Source: Polaromonas sp.
GTDB taxonomy: Bacteria > Pseudomonadota > Gammaproteobacteria > Burkholderiales > Burkholderiaceae_C
Direction: 5' to 3'
NCBI RefSeq assembly: GCF_030689685.1
Contig: NZ_JAUYEY010000067.1
Coordinates: 1 to 64,000 of the forward strand
Length of the DNA stretch: 64,000 bases
In this document: positions 46,028 through 54,626 of the stretch, one piece after another
Position numbering within the stretch: position 1 is the first letter of the stretch
How the letters are laid out: each line of letters opens with the position of its first letter
Translations under genes and position numbers: made by a program
Notes under the pieces: generated by a model
The model's database searches: none
What the model was told of the DNA's origin: nothing
What the model saw: the letters and a program-made list of their open reading frames with translations, nothing else

Positions 46028-46182
46028 CAAGCCCGGGCCGCAGGCGCAGCGCCCCCTCGGGGCTGGTGCCTGCGGCTCCGAACCTGCTTTGAGCAGGTTG
46101 GGACAGGCGCCAGAAGCGAAGCCTCTGGCGCGCGGCGGCCTGCAAGGTGCAGCAGCTACACGCAGTGAGCAAGCGTGGGGGC
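46028..46182 (-). repeat. Repeat B, long copy after the pseudouridine synthase
   Basis: Same order and orientation as 44920-45112: GGGGCTGGTGCCTGCGGCTC, AACCTGCTTTGAGCAGGTTG, GAAGCCTCTGGCGCGCGGCG, CAAGCGTGGGGGCTC. The AACCTGC/GCAGGTT part is a hairpin with seven-base arms. Two same-direction copies thus bracket the pseudouridine synthase gene. Confidence 0.75.
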
Positions 46183-47286
46183 TCAAATTTCTTTGGCCGT
46201 GATCTGGTATTTGAAATCGTCCGGCGCGTAGGAGTCAAAGCGACCGCCCGCATCTTCGGCCACGGGGTACATGAAAAAACCCAGCTTTTCCTGCGTTGAG
46301 TTGGGCAAGGCAATATCGTGCGCGGTGTTGAAAGCCATCCAGTTGCCTTCCCAGCCGCCGAACAGCGCCTTGTTGACCGGAGCGACCACTGGGTTGGTGG
46401 TGTTTTTGATCCAATCGGCGGTTTCCAGGCGCATCACCTTGGCCACGTCGGCGGGGTCCATCGCCACCCAGCCGTAGCCCTTGAGGAAAACTTCCGAGCG
46501 GCAATGCTGCGCGCCCTTGAGGCTGGCCGGGTTGCCGCTGAGTTCCTTGTAATCGAAGGCCGAAGGCACCAGGCGAATGCCATACACATCACGCGCCGGA
46601 ATGCCGACCGAACGGCACAGGCCGACAAACAGCGCATTCAGGTCGGCGCATTTGCCGCCGAGGTTGCCGGTCTCCAGCATGGTCTTGATGTCGCCTTCAC
46701 CGCAGCCGCGCACCTTGGGGTCGCGGTAGGTGTTGGCGACGATCCAGTCGTAAATCTTCTGCGTTTTGTCCACATCGGTCTTCGCGCCGCGTGTGGCTTG
46801 CAGCGCGGTGGTGCGCACGATGCCGTCGGTGGGCAAAAACTTTGTCGGTCGGGTGAAGTAGTGCAGCGTATCGGCATCTTCACGCACCGCAGTTTTTTTC
46901 GACCAGTCGATGGCGCGGCCCTGGGTCTGCACACGGCTGGTCAACTCGACAAAGGGCTGCGCCTGGCCGGCAGAAAATTCGGCGTACAGCATCTTGGCGC
47001 CGTCCACCCCGTCATCGGTCAGGTCGGTTTTGCCGTTGCTGGCAAAGCCGCTGGCCTGCGAGCGCTGGTAGTCGCTGTTGACCGAAGGAATCGGCAGCCA
47101 GACTTTGGTCACGCCCTGGGGCTTGAGGATATCCACGCGCGTCGTGACCTCAAAGGTACGCCAGGCACCGCTTTGGGGTGCAAAGTTGCTGCGCGCCGAG
47201 GTCTGCGCGAAGTTGATGGCGGGAAATGCGGCAGCCATCGCGGCTGCAGCGGTATTTTTGAGGAAGGTACGGCGTACGGTGGTCAT
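46183..47286 (-). CDS. Tat-exported transglutaminase-like protein
   Basis: 367 residues from ATG 47286, with GGAG upstream. MTTVRRTFLKNTAAAAMAAAFPAINFAQ is a twin-arginine signal (RRTFLK), so it is exported folded to the periplasm. Transglutaminase-like core: Cys in GGKCADLNALFVGLCRSVGIPAR, His in QHCRSEVFLKGYGW and Asp in MDPADV complete the triad. Members act as peptidases or amidases more often than crosslinkers; substrate unknown. The track start at 47388 precedes the signal peptide by 34 codons and is rejected. Confidence 0.9.
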   Translation of the reverse strand: MTTVRRTFLKNTAAAAMAAAFPAINFAQTSARSNFAPQSGAWRTFEVTTRVDILKPQGVTKVWLPIPSVNSDYQRSQASGFASNGKTDLTDDGVDGAKMLYAEFSAGQAQPFVELTSRVQTQGRAIDWSKKTAVREDADTLHYFTRPTKFLPTDGIVRTTALQATRGAKTDVDKTQKIYDWIVANTYRDPKVRGCGEGDIKTMLETGNLGGKCADLNALFVGLCRSVGIPARDVYGIRLVPSAFDYKELSGNPASLKGAQHCRSEVFLKGYGWVAMDPADVAKVMRLETADWIKNTTNPVVAPVNKALFGGWEGNWMAFNTAHDIALPNSTQEKLGFFMYPVAEDAGGRFDSYAPDDFKYQITAKEI

Positions 47287-47580
47287 CAAAAGAACTCCGA
47301 AATAGTGGGTGGGCGACGTGAACGGGCAGGTGAAGATGCACCGGGATGTCAGTGCGGACTGGAGAAAAAGCCCCCAACCGCAGAACAATTATGGCCGCTT
47401 TCACGCCGCATCGCCGCCGCCCCGAAACGACTCAGGCGTCTGGTGACTTGAGCGTTGTCCCCGTGGGGCTGCCGAAGCGCGGAAACTGGTGCCAACAAGC
47501 GGTTCAATGCCACAATCGAAAGTTCTTTTTGCCCGCCCAGTGCTTCCTCGGCCGCCTTACGCAACGTGTCTCCCAAACCC

Positions 47581-48519
47581 ATGCTTGAATTCCGTCAGCT
47601 CCGCTACTTCGTCGAAATTGTTGACGCCGGCTCACTGACGCGTGCCGCAGGCTCTCTTCACATTGCGCAGTCGGCCTTGAGCCAGCAGATGACCAGCCTC
47701 GAGGAGAGTGTCGGCGTCCGTTTGCTCACCCGCAGCGTCAAGGGGGTCACGGCGACCGATGCGGGCTGGGCGGTCTATCGCCATGCCCAGACGATCCTCA
47801 AACTTGGCGCAGAGACGCGGGACGTCGCACAAGGCGCTGGCGTGCATGCGTCGGGCAGGGTCAGGGTGGGACTGCCTTCGAGTATTGCCATGATCCTCGC
47901 CGCCCCCATGCTCAACGAAGTGCAGAAACGTTATCCCGGCATCCTTGTGGAGTTGTACGAAAGCCCGAGCACCTATCTTGCGGCCCAGCTGTTTGACGAA
48001 CGGGTGGACTTGAGCGTCGTCGTCGACAAGTCGCCGCCTCCCGGTCTGGCGACGATGCCCTTGGTGGACGAACGTCTTTACTTGGTGCAGGCGCGTCCGG
48101 TCAGGAAACTACCGGCAACACCGGTCCGCCTGGCCGACCTGACGGGCACGCCAATGATTCTCACGACGCGAGCAACCACTCTGAGGCATATGGTGGATGC
48201 TGCCTTTGCGGAAGCCGGCGTTACGCCGCAGGTGCAGGCCGAGGCAAGCTCGATTCAGACACTTCTCACCGTGGTCGCACAAGGCGCCCTGGCGACACTG
48301 ATTCCGTTTTCCGCCCTGTCCTGGCATGCGGCGACACGCGCCCTGGCCCAACGTCCTGTCGAGCCTGAAGTCCTCAGACGCGCATCACTCGCCTGGTCAC
48401 GCACGGCCTCAATGACCCAAGCCACCGAATGTGTCCGCCTCGTGATTATCGATGTCGTTCGCGAGATGGTGAGCAGCGGCCGCTGGTGTGGCACGACCCT
48501 GTGCGAGCCGGCGCAGTGA
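47581..48519 (+). CDS. LysR family transcriptional regulator
   Basis: 312 residues from ATG 47581 (MLEFRQLRYFVEIVDAGSLTRAAGSLHIAQSALSQQM), a classic LysR N-terminus; the track's extra 42 codons upstream are rejected. Effector domain follows, closest in pattern to Nac/CatM-like members. It is convergent with the enoyl-CoA hydratase/Bug/CoA-transferase group, which it may control from a distance; no direct divergent target except the transglutaminase gene. Confidence 0.9.
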   Translation: MLEFRQLRYFVEIVDAGSLTRAAGSLHIAQSALSQQMTSLEESVGVRLLTRSVKGVTATDAGWAVYRHAQTILKLGAETRDVAQGAGVHASGRVRVGLPSSIAMILAAPMLNEVQKRYPGILVELYESPSTYLAAQLFDERVDLSVVVDKSPPPGLATMPLVDERLYLVQARPVRKLPATPVRLADLTGTPMILTTRATTLRHMVDAAFAEAGVTPQVQAEASSIQTLLTVVAQGALATLIPFSALSWHAATRALAQRPVEPEVLRRASLAWSRTASMTQATECVRLVIIDVVREMVSSGRWCGTTLCEPAQ

Positions 48520-48521
48520 CC

Positions 48522-49286
48522 TCAGTTCAGCAGGGCCAGTCGCCGCGCCACCTCGGGTGAGGCCAGCGAGGCCTGATAAGCCTCCCGCCCCTCGGCGTCC
48601 AGCCATGTTCCGGCTGCGAGCCCATCGATATGGCGCTTCATGGAAGCCACGGCGCCGGCTTCACCGGCCATGATGGCCTCGACATAGGCCTCGACGCGCG
48701 CAGGCAATTCGTTCGCCGGCACAAGTTCGCTGAGAAAACCCACGCGCAGCATCTCGGCCGCATCGATCACCTGGCCCGTGAGAAACAGCTTCTTGGTGAA
48801 AGGTGAACCAAGGCGCGACACGAAACGACGCAGTCCGCCCGGGTAGTAGTGCAGGCCGAATTTTGCGGCCGGCATGAACATCCGGCTTCCCGTGACGCCG
48901 ATACGAAAATCGCAACAGATCGCGAAATCGGTGCCGCCGCCATAAACGCTTCCGTTGAGCGCGCAGATGGTCGGCAAAGCCAGTGCTTCCACGCGATCGA
49001 GCATGTTCTCGAAACTGTGGTCAAGCCGCGACTGAATAGCGCCAAGGGTGTAGCCGGAGCAGAAGGTTTTCGATCCGCTGCCCGTGAACACAATTGCCCT
49101 GATAGCTGTGTTGCGTTCGATGTCATCAAGGTGCGCCATCAGCACCGGGATGTCCTCCGGGTCAACGCGGTTGTGCTGCCCGGGGCGGCGCAAGGTTATC
49201 GTCGCACATGCCTCGTTGATGACCAGCACCGGCCGCGTCAGCGCCTCTGGCTCCAGCTCTTCCACCTGGCATTCGCGTTCTTTCAT
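48522..49286 (-). CDS. Enoyl-CoA hydratase/isomerase family protein
   Basis: 254 residues, crotonase fold. Oxyanion-hole motifs TFCSGYTLGAI and ALNGSVYGGGTDFAICCDFRIG are present. The usual first catalytic Glu appears absent or shifted in this region (FGLHYYPGGLRRF in place of E-x-x-G-x-x-P), so the reaction may not be simple hydration. Third gene of an operon with a Bug protein and a CoA-transferase; ATG overlaps the Bug stop. Probably part of a carboxylic acid degradation route. Confidence 0.9.
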   Translation of the reverse strand: MKERECQVEELEPEALTRPVLVINEACATITLRRPGQHNRVDPEDIPVLMAHLDDIERNTAIRAIVFTGSGSKTFCSGYTLGAIQSRLDHSFENMLDRVEALALPTICALNGSVYGGGTDFAICCDFRIGVTGSRMFMPAAKFGLHYYPGGLRRFVSRLGSPFTKKLFLTGQVIDAAEMLRVGFLSELVPANELPARVEAYVEAIMAGEAGAVASMKRHIDGLAAGTWLDAEGREAYQASLASPEVARRLALLN

Positions 49287-50260
49287 TCCGGCTTGATTCC
49301 CTGGTCTTGCACGACCTTCGTGAACTGCTTGATCTCTTTCGATACCAGTGCGTCAAGGTCGGACGGCGAACCGCCGGATACACGGCCTGCCTGGCTTTCT
49401 ATCTTGGCGCGAACCACGGGATCGGCCAGCGCCGCAAGCGTGGCGAGGTGCAACTTGCGTACGATCGCTTCAGGCGTGCTGCGCGGCACAAAGGTGCCGA
49501 TCCATGTGTCGGACTCATAGCCCGGAACGCCGGATTCGGCAATGGTGGGGACGTCGGGGATCAAGGGGGAGCGTTCCTTCGAGGTGACGGCAAGCGCCTT
49601 CAGCTTGCCGCTCTTGATGTGGGGCAAAGCGCCGCTCAGCGTTCCAATGAGCGCGGGAACCTGATTGCCCATGACGTCGACGATGGCCGGGCCGGCGCCC
49701 CGGTAAGGTACGTGGTTCATGGGTTGTTTGGACATGGACTGCAGCAGCCCGCCCGCGAAATGACCCGGTGAGCCAACACCGCCACTGGCATAGTTGAGGT
49801 ATTTTGGTTCTTTCTTCCCCAGTGCCAGCCACTCCATGAGATTGTTGGCCGGAACGGAGGGATGGACCGCAATCACCTGCGGCAAGGCGCCGATCAAGGT
49901 GACACCTCGCAAGTCACGCTCGGTGTCGAACGGCAGTTTGGGCATGAGCGCCTGGTTGATGCTGTGCGACGACACCGTGAACAGCACGTTGTACCCGTCC
50001 GGCGCAGACTTGGCAACGAAGTCCGTGGCAATGCTGCCGCCAGCGCCCGCCTTGTTTTCAACGATCACCGTTTGGCCAAGAATTTCCGACATCTTGGTGT
50101 TGAGCGATCGGGCAATCGTGTCAGTGCCTCCACCTGGTGCAAAGGTCACGATCAGTTTGACCGGCTGCCTGGAAGGAAAGTCCTGGGCCAGCAGAACTGC
50201 AGGCAGCGAAAAAACGGCGGCGAGGCCTAAGACCGTCCGCGCGCAAAAAAAAGTGTTCAT
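49283..50260 (-). CDS. Bug/TctC-type tripartite tricarboxylate receptor
   Basis: 325 residues. Signal peptide MNTFFCARTVLGLAAVFSLPAVLLAQ, then the Bug fold: PVKLIVTFAPGGGTDTIAR, VENKAGAGGSIATDFVAKSAPDGY, HVPYRGAGPAIVDVMGNQV. Periplasmic binding protein for carboxylates; such genes are highly expanded in Comamonadaceae and Bordetella. GGAGACAAT before ATG 50260 decides the start; the track start at 50590 is rejected. Between CoA-transferase and enoyl-CoA hydratase with ATGA overlaps at both ends. Confidence 0.93.
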   Translation of the reverse strand: MNTFFCARTVLGLAAVFSLPAVLLAQDFPSRQPVKLIVTFAPGGGTDTIARSLNTKMSEILGQTVIVENKAGAGGSIATDFVAKSAPDGYNVLFTVSSHSINQALMPKLPFDTERDLRGVTLIGALPQVIAVHPSVPANNLMEWLALGKKEPKYLNYASGGVGSPGHFAGGLLQSMSKQPMNHVPYRGAGPAIVDVMGNQVPALIGTLSGALPHIKSGKLKALAVTSKERSPLIPDVPTIAESGVPGYESDTWIGTFVPRSTPEAIVRKLHLATLAALADPVVRAKIESQAGRVSGGSPSDLDALVSKEIKQFTKVVQDQGIKPE

Positions 50261-51531
50261 ATTGTCTCCGTGTCGTTTTGGTTGGGAATCGATACATGTT
50301 GAAAAACCACCTGATCGCGCATCAACGCATCTATGCGCGACACGGGTACGCCGTAATCCGCCAGGACCTCGCGGGTATGCTGCCCAAACAGCGGGGGCGC
50401 GGTACGCACCGATTTCCCGTTCATTGCATCGAGGCGAATGGGGCAGCCGACCTGCTTGAGCGGCCCCAACGAGGGATGATCGACTTCCTCGACCAGTCCG
50501 CAGTGCACAACCTGTTCGTCGGCGAACACGTCCGCAAGATCGTTGATGGGCCCGGCCGGGATGCCAGCCTCGATGCACAGCCGGGTCCAATGCTCACGCG
50601 TATGTTTTTTCAGCTCAAGCTCCAGCGCGGCCTTGAGTTCGCCGCGACGCTCCACCCGGGCGGCGTTGTCGGCATAGCGCGGATCATTGACCAGTTCATC
50701 AAGACCCAGCAACGCGCACAATTTGCACCACATGTCGGTCGTCGCGGGGGCGATGTTGAATGGCCCGTCAGCGGTTTGGAACACCCCGTATGGCGAGATG
50801 ACCGGATGGGTGTTTCCCACCGGGGAGGGCACTTCGCCCAAGCTCAAATAGCGTTGTCCTTGGACGCTCAGCAAGCCCACGAGGCTGGCGAGCAAGGAAG
50901 TCTCGACCCGCTGCCCGCGTCCCGTGGTCTTTCTTTCAAGCAAGGCCGCCAGCACGCCCATGGCCGCCCACATTCCCGCAGCTTGGTCCCCGATGGCGAC
51001 CCCGACACGCATCGGACCGGACTCTGGCGAGCCGGTGACGCTCATGAGCCCCGAGTAGCCCTGGGCAATCTGGTCGAACCCGGGCCACTGCCCCGCAGGA
51101 CCGGTTCGGCCAAAGCCGGTGATGCCCGCATAAACAAGCGCCGGGTTGTCGGCCACCAGCGTTTCGTAGGACAGTCCCATCGCTTCCATGGTTCCGGGGC
51201 GAAAATTCTCCACGACCACGTCCGACTTGCGTGAAAGCTCGCGCAACAAATCGCTGGCGACAGGGTCGCGGAAATTAAGCGCCATGCCGCGCTTGTTGCG
51301 GTTGCCGCTGAGGTAATAGGCGCTGACACCCCGGTCGTAGGGGCCCCAGTTGCGAATCATGTCGCCGTTGGGACTGGGTTCTACCTTGACAACATCCGCT
51401 CCCAGGTCAGCCAGCACCATGGTGCAGAATGGCCCGGCGAGCGCCCGGGTGAGGTCCAGCACTTTGATGCCTGCGAGCGGCAGGCTGTTTGAAGATGCCG
51501 AAGCTTGGGGTGAATGGAGCGAATCAGTCAT
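50257..51531 (-). CDS. CaiB/BaiF family CoA-transferase
   Basis: 424 residues from ATG 51531, preceded by AGGAAG. Family III CoA-transferase motifs: GIKVLDLTRALAGPFCTMVLADLGADVVKVE, YYLSGNRNKRGMALNF, VVENFRPGTMEAMGL, and the catalytic Asp in PGFDQIAQGYSGLM. It would activate an organic acid to its CoA ester for the enoyl-CoA hydratase in the same operon. Acid unknown. First gene of the three. Confidence 0.93.
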   Translation of the reverse strand: MTDSLHSPQASASSNSLPLAGIKVLDLTRALAGPFCTMVLADLGADVVKVEPSPNGDMIRNWGPYDRGVSAYYLSGNRNKRGMALNFRDPVASDLLRELSRKSDVVVENFRPGTMEAMGLSYETLVADNPALVYAGITGFGRTGPAGQWPGFDQIAQGYSGLMSVTGSPESGPMRVGVAIGDQAAGMWAAMGVLAALLERKTTGRGQRVETSLLASLVGLLSVQGQRYLSLGEVPSPVGNTHPVISPYGVFQTADGPFNIAPATTDMWCKLCALLGLDELVNDPRYADNAARVERRGELKAALELELKKHTREHWTRLCIEAGIPAGPINDLADVFADEQVVHCGLVEEVDHPSLGPLKQVGCPIRLDAMNGKSVRTAPPLFGQHTREVLADYGVPVSRIDALMRDQVVFQHVSIPNQNDTETI

Positions 51532-51694
51532 GGTCTTCCTGTTGGGGTTCGAGCTTAGGATGAACGGCGTCTTCTGAAAACTACTGAATTCAGAGGTGGG
51601 GTATAAGCGCAATGGATGGGCTTGCAGCCGACAAAAAAAACAGTTGGCATTCGCGAAGCCGCTTACAACAACAGCCAGACAAGGGCCGGAGGCG

Positions 51695-52849
51695 ATGGCG
51701 AGCATGAATCAATCAGGCAAACAATCCGGGCCAGTGGGCGGCGTGCACATCCGTGGGCCGGGCATCGATGACCTCGCGGCAGCGCGGCAGGCCGTGCTAA
51801 CCCGGCTGGACGCGCCAGACCTCGCCCCCCGCGTGCTGAGCGGTGAAGGGGCCGATGCCGCGGGCCGCTTTATCCGCTTCAGCCTGAACGCCGAACAGGC
51901 CGCCGCCTGGGCGCCCGGCTACGACACCCTGCAGCTATGTGACATGCTGCACCTCGACACCGAACACCAACCCGGCGACCTCACGCGCGAAATCGTGCTG
52001 GCCCTGCTGATGGCGCCTGTCCCGGTGGAATTTCCAAGCGCGGATGAACTGGTGTCGGCCGTGCAGATCCGGCGCAACATTGTGCAGGCCGCCCGCAAAA
52101 CCACGCTGGCCTTTCATACCAGCCAGGCCGAGCGGCCGGAGGACTGTTGGACTTACAAGGAAGACTGCGGCTTTGTCATCTTGCCCGGTGTTTCGCTCAC
52201 GGCGGCGCTGGCCAAGGCCACGCAGCCAGAGGTGTCGGGCACGCTGTATTCGTTTTCCTGCTACCGCGCCACCGAGTACGTGATTTTGCTGGGTATTGCG
52301 CAGGAACTGGCGCATTGCCATCCCGATCTTTTCCGCAGCCTGCAAAGCTTTTGGACGCGGCGACCGATCATGTCAGGTGAGTTTCACGAGGTATTTTTGC
52401 GAGAACAAGGCGCCATGGAAGCACCGCTGCCGCCACGTTATTACGTGCCGGGGGACCGGGTGTGGTTTCGCAATCCCGATGAAGCATCTGCGGAAGCCTC
52501 CGGCTACGAAGGGTCCTGGGTCATCTACCTGGGTGCCGGCCTGTTCAGCAATTTCTGGAAGCGGCATCAGCCCTATACGTTGGCCGACAAGTGCCTGGAA
52601 ATTTACCACTGGCGCCATGCACTCTACATTGACGCTGAAGGGCATGAGCGCATCGACGAAACGAAGGTGGAGGCACTGGTGGCCGCCGCGCGGCAGGATC
52701 CCGCCGAAGTCGAGCGCATCCTGGCACTGATGCAGCGTTACCGCGAGCCGCGCGGCGTTTACGTGGACGGCGGCTGCCTGGACACCACGCGTGAGTTTGC
52801 GCGCTGGGTGCATCCGGGTACAACGGATCTTGTAATTCCTGTCACCTAA
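51695..52849 (+). CDS. Tgl-like protein-glutamine gamma-glutamyltransferase
   Basis: About 384 residues. The middle and C-terminal parts resemble the spore-coat transglutaminase Tgl of Bacillus: FPSADELVSAVQIRRNIVQAAR (Tgl: HSIAELMFELKLRMNIVAAA), the catalytic Cys in YSFSCYRATEYVILLGIAQEL, and YVPGDRVWFRNPDEA...GYEGSWVIYLGAGLF with an Asp/His-rich C-terminus. There is an extra N-terminal 110 residues. No signal peptide. Tgl enzymes crosslink Gln to Lys; the role in a non-sporing bacterium is unknown. GGAGG precedes ATG 51695; MNQ at 51704 is an alternative start. Divergent from the CoA-transferase. Confidence 0.75.
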   Translation: MASMNQSGKQSGPVGGVHIRGPGIDDLAAARQAVLTRLDAPDLAPRVLSGEGADAAGRFIRFSLNAEQAAAWAPGYDTLQLCDMLHLDTEHQPGDLTREIVLALLMAPVPVEFPSADELVSAVQIRRNIVQAARKTTLAFHTSQAERPEDCWTYKEDCGFVILPGVSLTAALAKATQPEVSGTLYSFSCYRATEYVILLGIAQELAHCHPDLFRSLQSFWTRRPIMSGEFHEVFLREQGAMEAPLPPRYYVPGDRVWFRNPDEASAEASGYEGSWVIYLGAGLFSNFWKRHQPYTLADKCLEIYHWRHALYIDAEGHERIDETKVEALVAAARQDPAEVERILALMQRYREPRGVYVDGGCLDTTREFARWVHPGTTDLVIPVT

Positions 52850-53397
52850 CTTTTTAGCAGCGCGTCGATCCATTGAGCCGCGGGCGCACCGGTCCAGTCG
52901 ACCTCGCCCTGCACGCGCTGGCGCGGCCGACCCTGGCGGTCAATCAGCACCGTGGTCGGAAACACCTTGACACCCCAGGCCCGTGCAGTCAGTCCCTGCG
53001 GGTCCAGCAGCACGGGCAGGCTCAGGCCTGTCGTCGCCGCGAACTGGATGGCACGCCTCGGATGTTCTTTGAAGTTAAGCGCCAGCACCAGCAACTTGTC
53101 GGGGCCATAAAGGTCGGCGATTTGCTGCAGTGTGGGCATTTCCGCGCGGCAGGGCTCGCACCAACTGGCCCAGAAGTTAATCAGCACCGCGTGGCCCTTC
53201 AAATCATCCAGACGCCAGGTTTTACCACTGGTGTCGAGCGCTTCAAAAGCCGGCGCTGTCCCTTGCCAGGGTGAAACGGTGTAGGTGGCGTCACCCGCCG
53301 CCATGGCATCGCGCCACAGCACGCAAGCACCGCCTGCCAGCAGTGCGGCCTGTAAAATCCGCCGCCGGGGTTCAATGAAAGGTAAGTCTGGAACCAT
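52846..53397 (-). CDS. TlpA/ResA-type thioredoxin-like protein
   Basis: 183 residues from ATG 53397. Tat-like or Sec signal with RRRILQAALLAGGACVL, then a thioredoxin domain with active site INFWASWCEPCRAEMPTLQQI and cis-Pro in VFPTTVLID. A periplasmic thiol-disulfide reductant, perhaps for cytochrome c or cofactor maturation. Overlaps the convergent Tgl-like stop by four bases. Confidence 0.9.
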   Translation of the reverse strand: MVPDLPFIEPRRRILQAALLAGGACVLWRDAMAAGDATYTVSPWQGTAPAFEALDTSGKTWRLDDLKGHAVLINFWASWCEPCRAEMPTLQQIADLYGPDKLLVLALNFKEHPRRAIQFAATTGLSLPVLLDPQGLTARAWGVKVFPTTVLIDRQGRPRQRVQGEVDWTGAPAAQWIDALLKS

Positions 53398-53555
53398 GGT
53401 GAGAACCAAGCGTATCAGGGTCGGGGTATCAGGGTAGCCTGCGGGGCATCTTGCTGCGGTCAATCAACCCCGCTTGCATGCAAAGCGAAACAGTCCTACA
53501 AAGGCAGTTGTCCGGCTTCTTTTAAAGTCCTTTCACTCCATTTAAAAAATTCATT

Positions 53556-54575
53556 TTGAACTTAGCACTCAAGCTCCCCGCGCTGGCTTTGCCAGCAACC
53601 TCGCCGCAGTTCATCAACCGTTACAACGAGACTTCCGGCAAGCAGACGCTCAACATGGTCAGTGAACTGACCGAGGGCCTGAACGCAGCGGCGGCCAGTG
53701 TCTCGCCCAAGTATTTCTATGACGCGCTGGGCTCCAAACTGTTTGAGGCCATCACCGAGCTTGATGAGTACTACCCGACCCGGACCGAGGCCGGGATCTT
53801 CGACGCCGCACACACGTCGATGGCAAACGCCCTCGCCGATGCCGGTATCACCCGCTCATGTCTGATTGACCTGGGGGCGGGCAACTGCGCCAAGGCCAGC
53901 CGGCTGATCCCGCACCTGCAGCCGCAGCAGTATGTACCGGTGGACATTTCAGTGGGCTTTCTTCGCGACGCGGCCGAGCAGGTTCAAAGTACGTTTCCAG
54001 CCCTGGACATCGTCGGTGTCGGCATGGATTTTTCAACGGGGATGGTGCTTCCGGCCGAGGTGCAGCAAAGCGACCGGGTGTTTTTTTACCCCGGCTCCAG
54101 CCTGGGCAATTTTTCGCCCGATCAGGCACTGGCGTTTTTGCAGCGCATGGTGGACCCGGCCCAGGGCGCCGCACGTGGGCTGCTGCTGGGTATCGACCTG
54201 GTCAAGGACCAGGCCACGCTGGAAGCCGCTTATGACGATGCGCTGGGCGTGACGGCCGCCTTTAATAAAAACCTGCTCCGCCACATCAACCGCCTGCTCG
54301 GTTCCGATTTTGATGCGCGCCAGTGGCGCCATCTCGCGCTCTTCAACGAGTCCGAATCACGTATCGAGATGCACCTGCAGGCACAGAAAAATCTGAGCGT
54401 GCACTGGCCCGGCGGTGAGCGGTCTTTTCGTGGCGGTGAGCGTATCCACACGGAAAACTCCTACAAATACACGCTGGCGTCCATGTCCGCCCTGCTGCGG
54501 CGCGCGGGGTTCACGCAGATCAACTACTGGACAGATCCGAAGGACTGGTTTGCGGTTTTTTGGGCTGCGGTTTAG
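53556..54575 (+). CDS. egtD: L-histidine N(alpha)-methyltransferase EgtD
   Basis: 339 residues. SAM-binding CLIDLGAGNCAKASRLI, VFFYPGSSLGNFSPDQA, and C-terminal GERIHTENSYKYTLASMSALLRRAGF are EgtD signatures; YFYDALGSKLFEAITELDEYYPTR is the N-terminal family motif. It trimethylates histidine to hercynine, the substrate of EgtB (36104). The two are usually adjacent; here they are separated by 16 kb. TTG 53556 is used for lack of a better start. Confidence 0.95.
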   Translation: MNLALKLPALALPATSPQFINRYNETSGKQTLNMVSELTEGLNAAAASVSPKYFYDALGSKLFEAITELDEYYPTRTEAGIFDAAHTSMANALADAGITRSCLIDLGAGNCAKASRLIPHLQPQQYVPVDISVGFLRDAAEQVQSTFPALDIVGVGMDFSTGMVLPAEVQQSDRVFFYPGSSLGNFSPDQALAFLQRMVDPAQGAARGLLLGIDLVKDQATLEAAYDDALGVTAAFNKNLLRHINRLLGSDFDARQWRHLALFNESESRIEMHLQAQKNLSVHWPGGERSFRGGERIHTENSYKYTLASMSALLRRAGFTQINYWTDPKDWFAVFWAAV

Positions 54576-54626
54576 GCCGGCGCTACCGTCGCACCCTGGA
54601 ACAAGTGCTGCCCCTACACTTGGACC

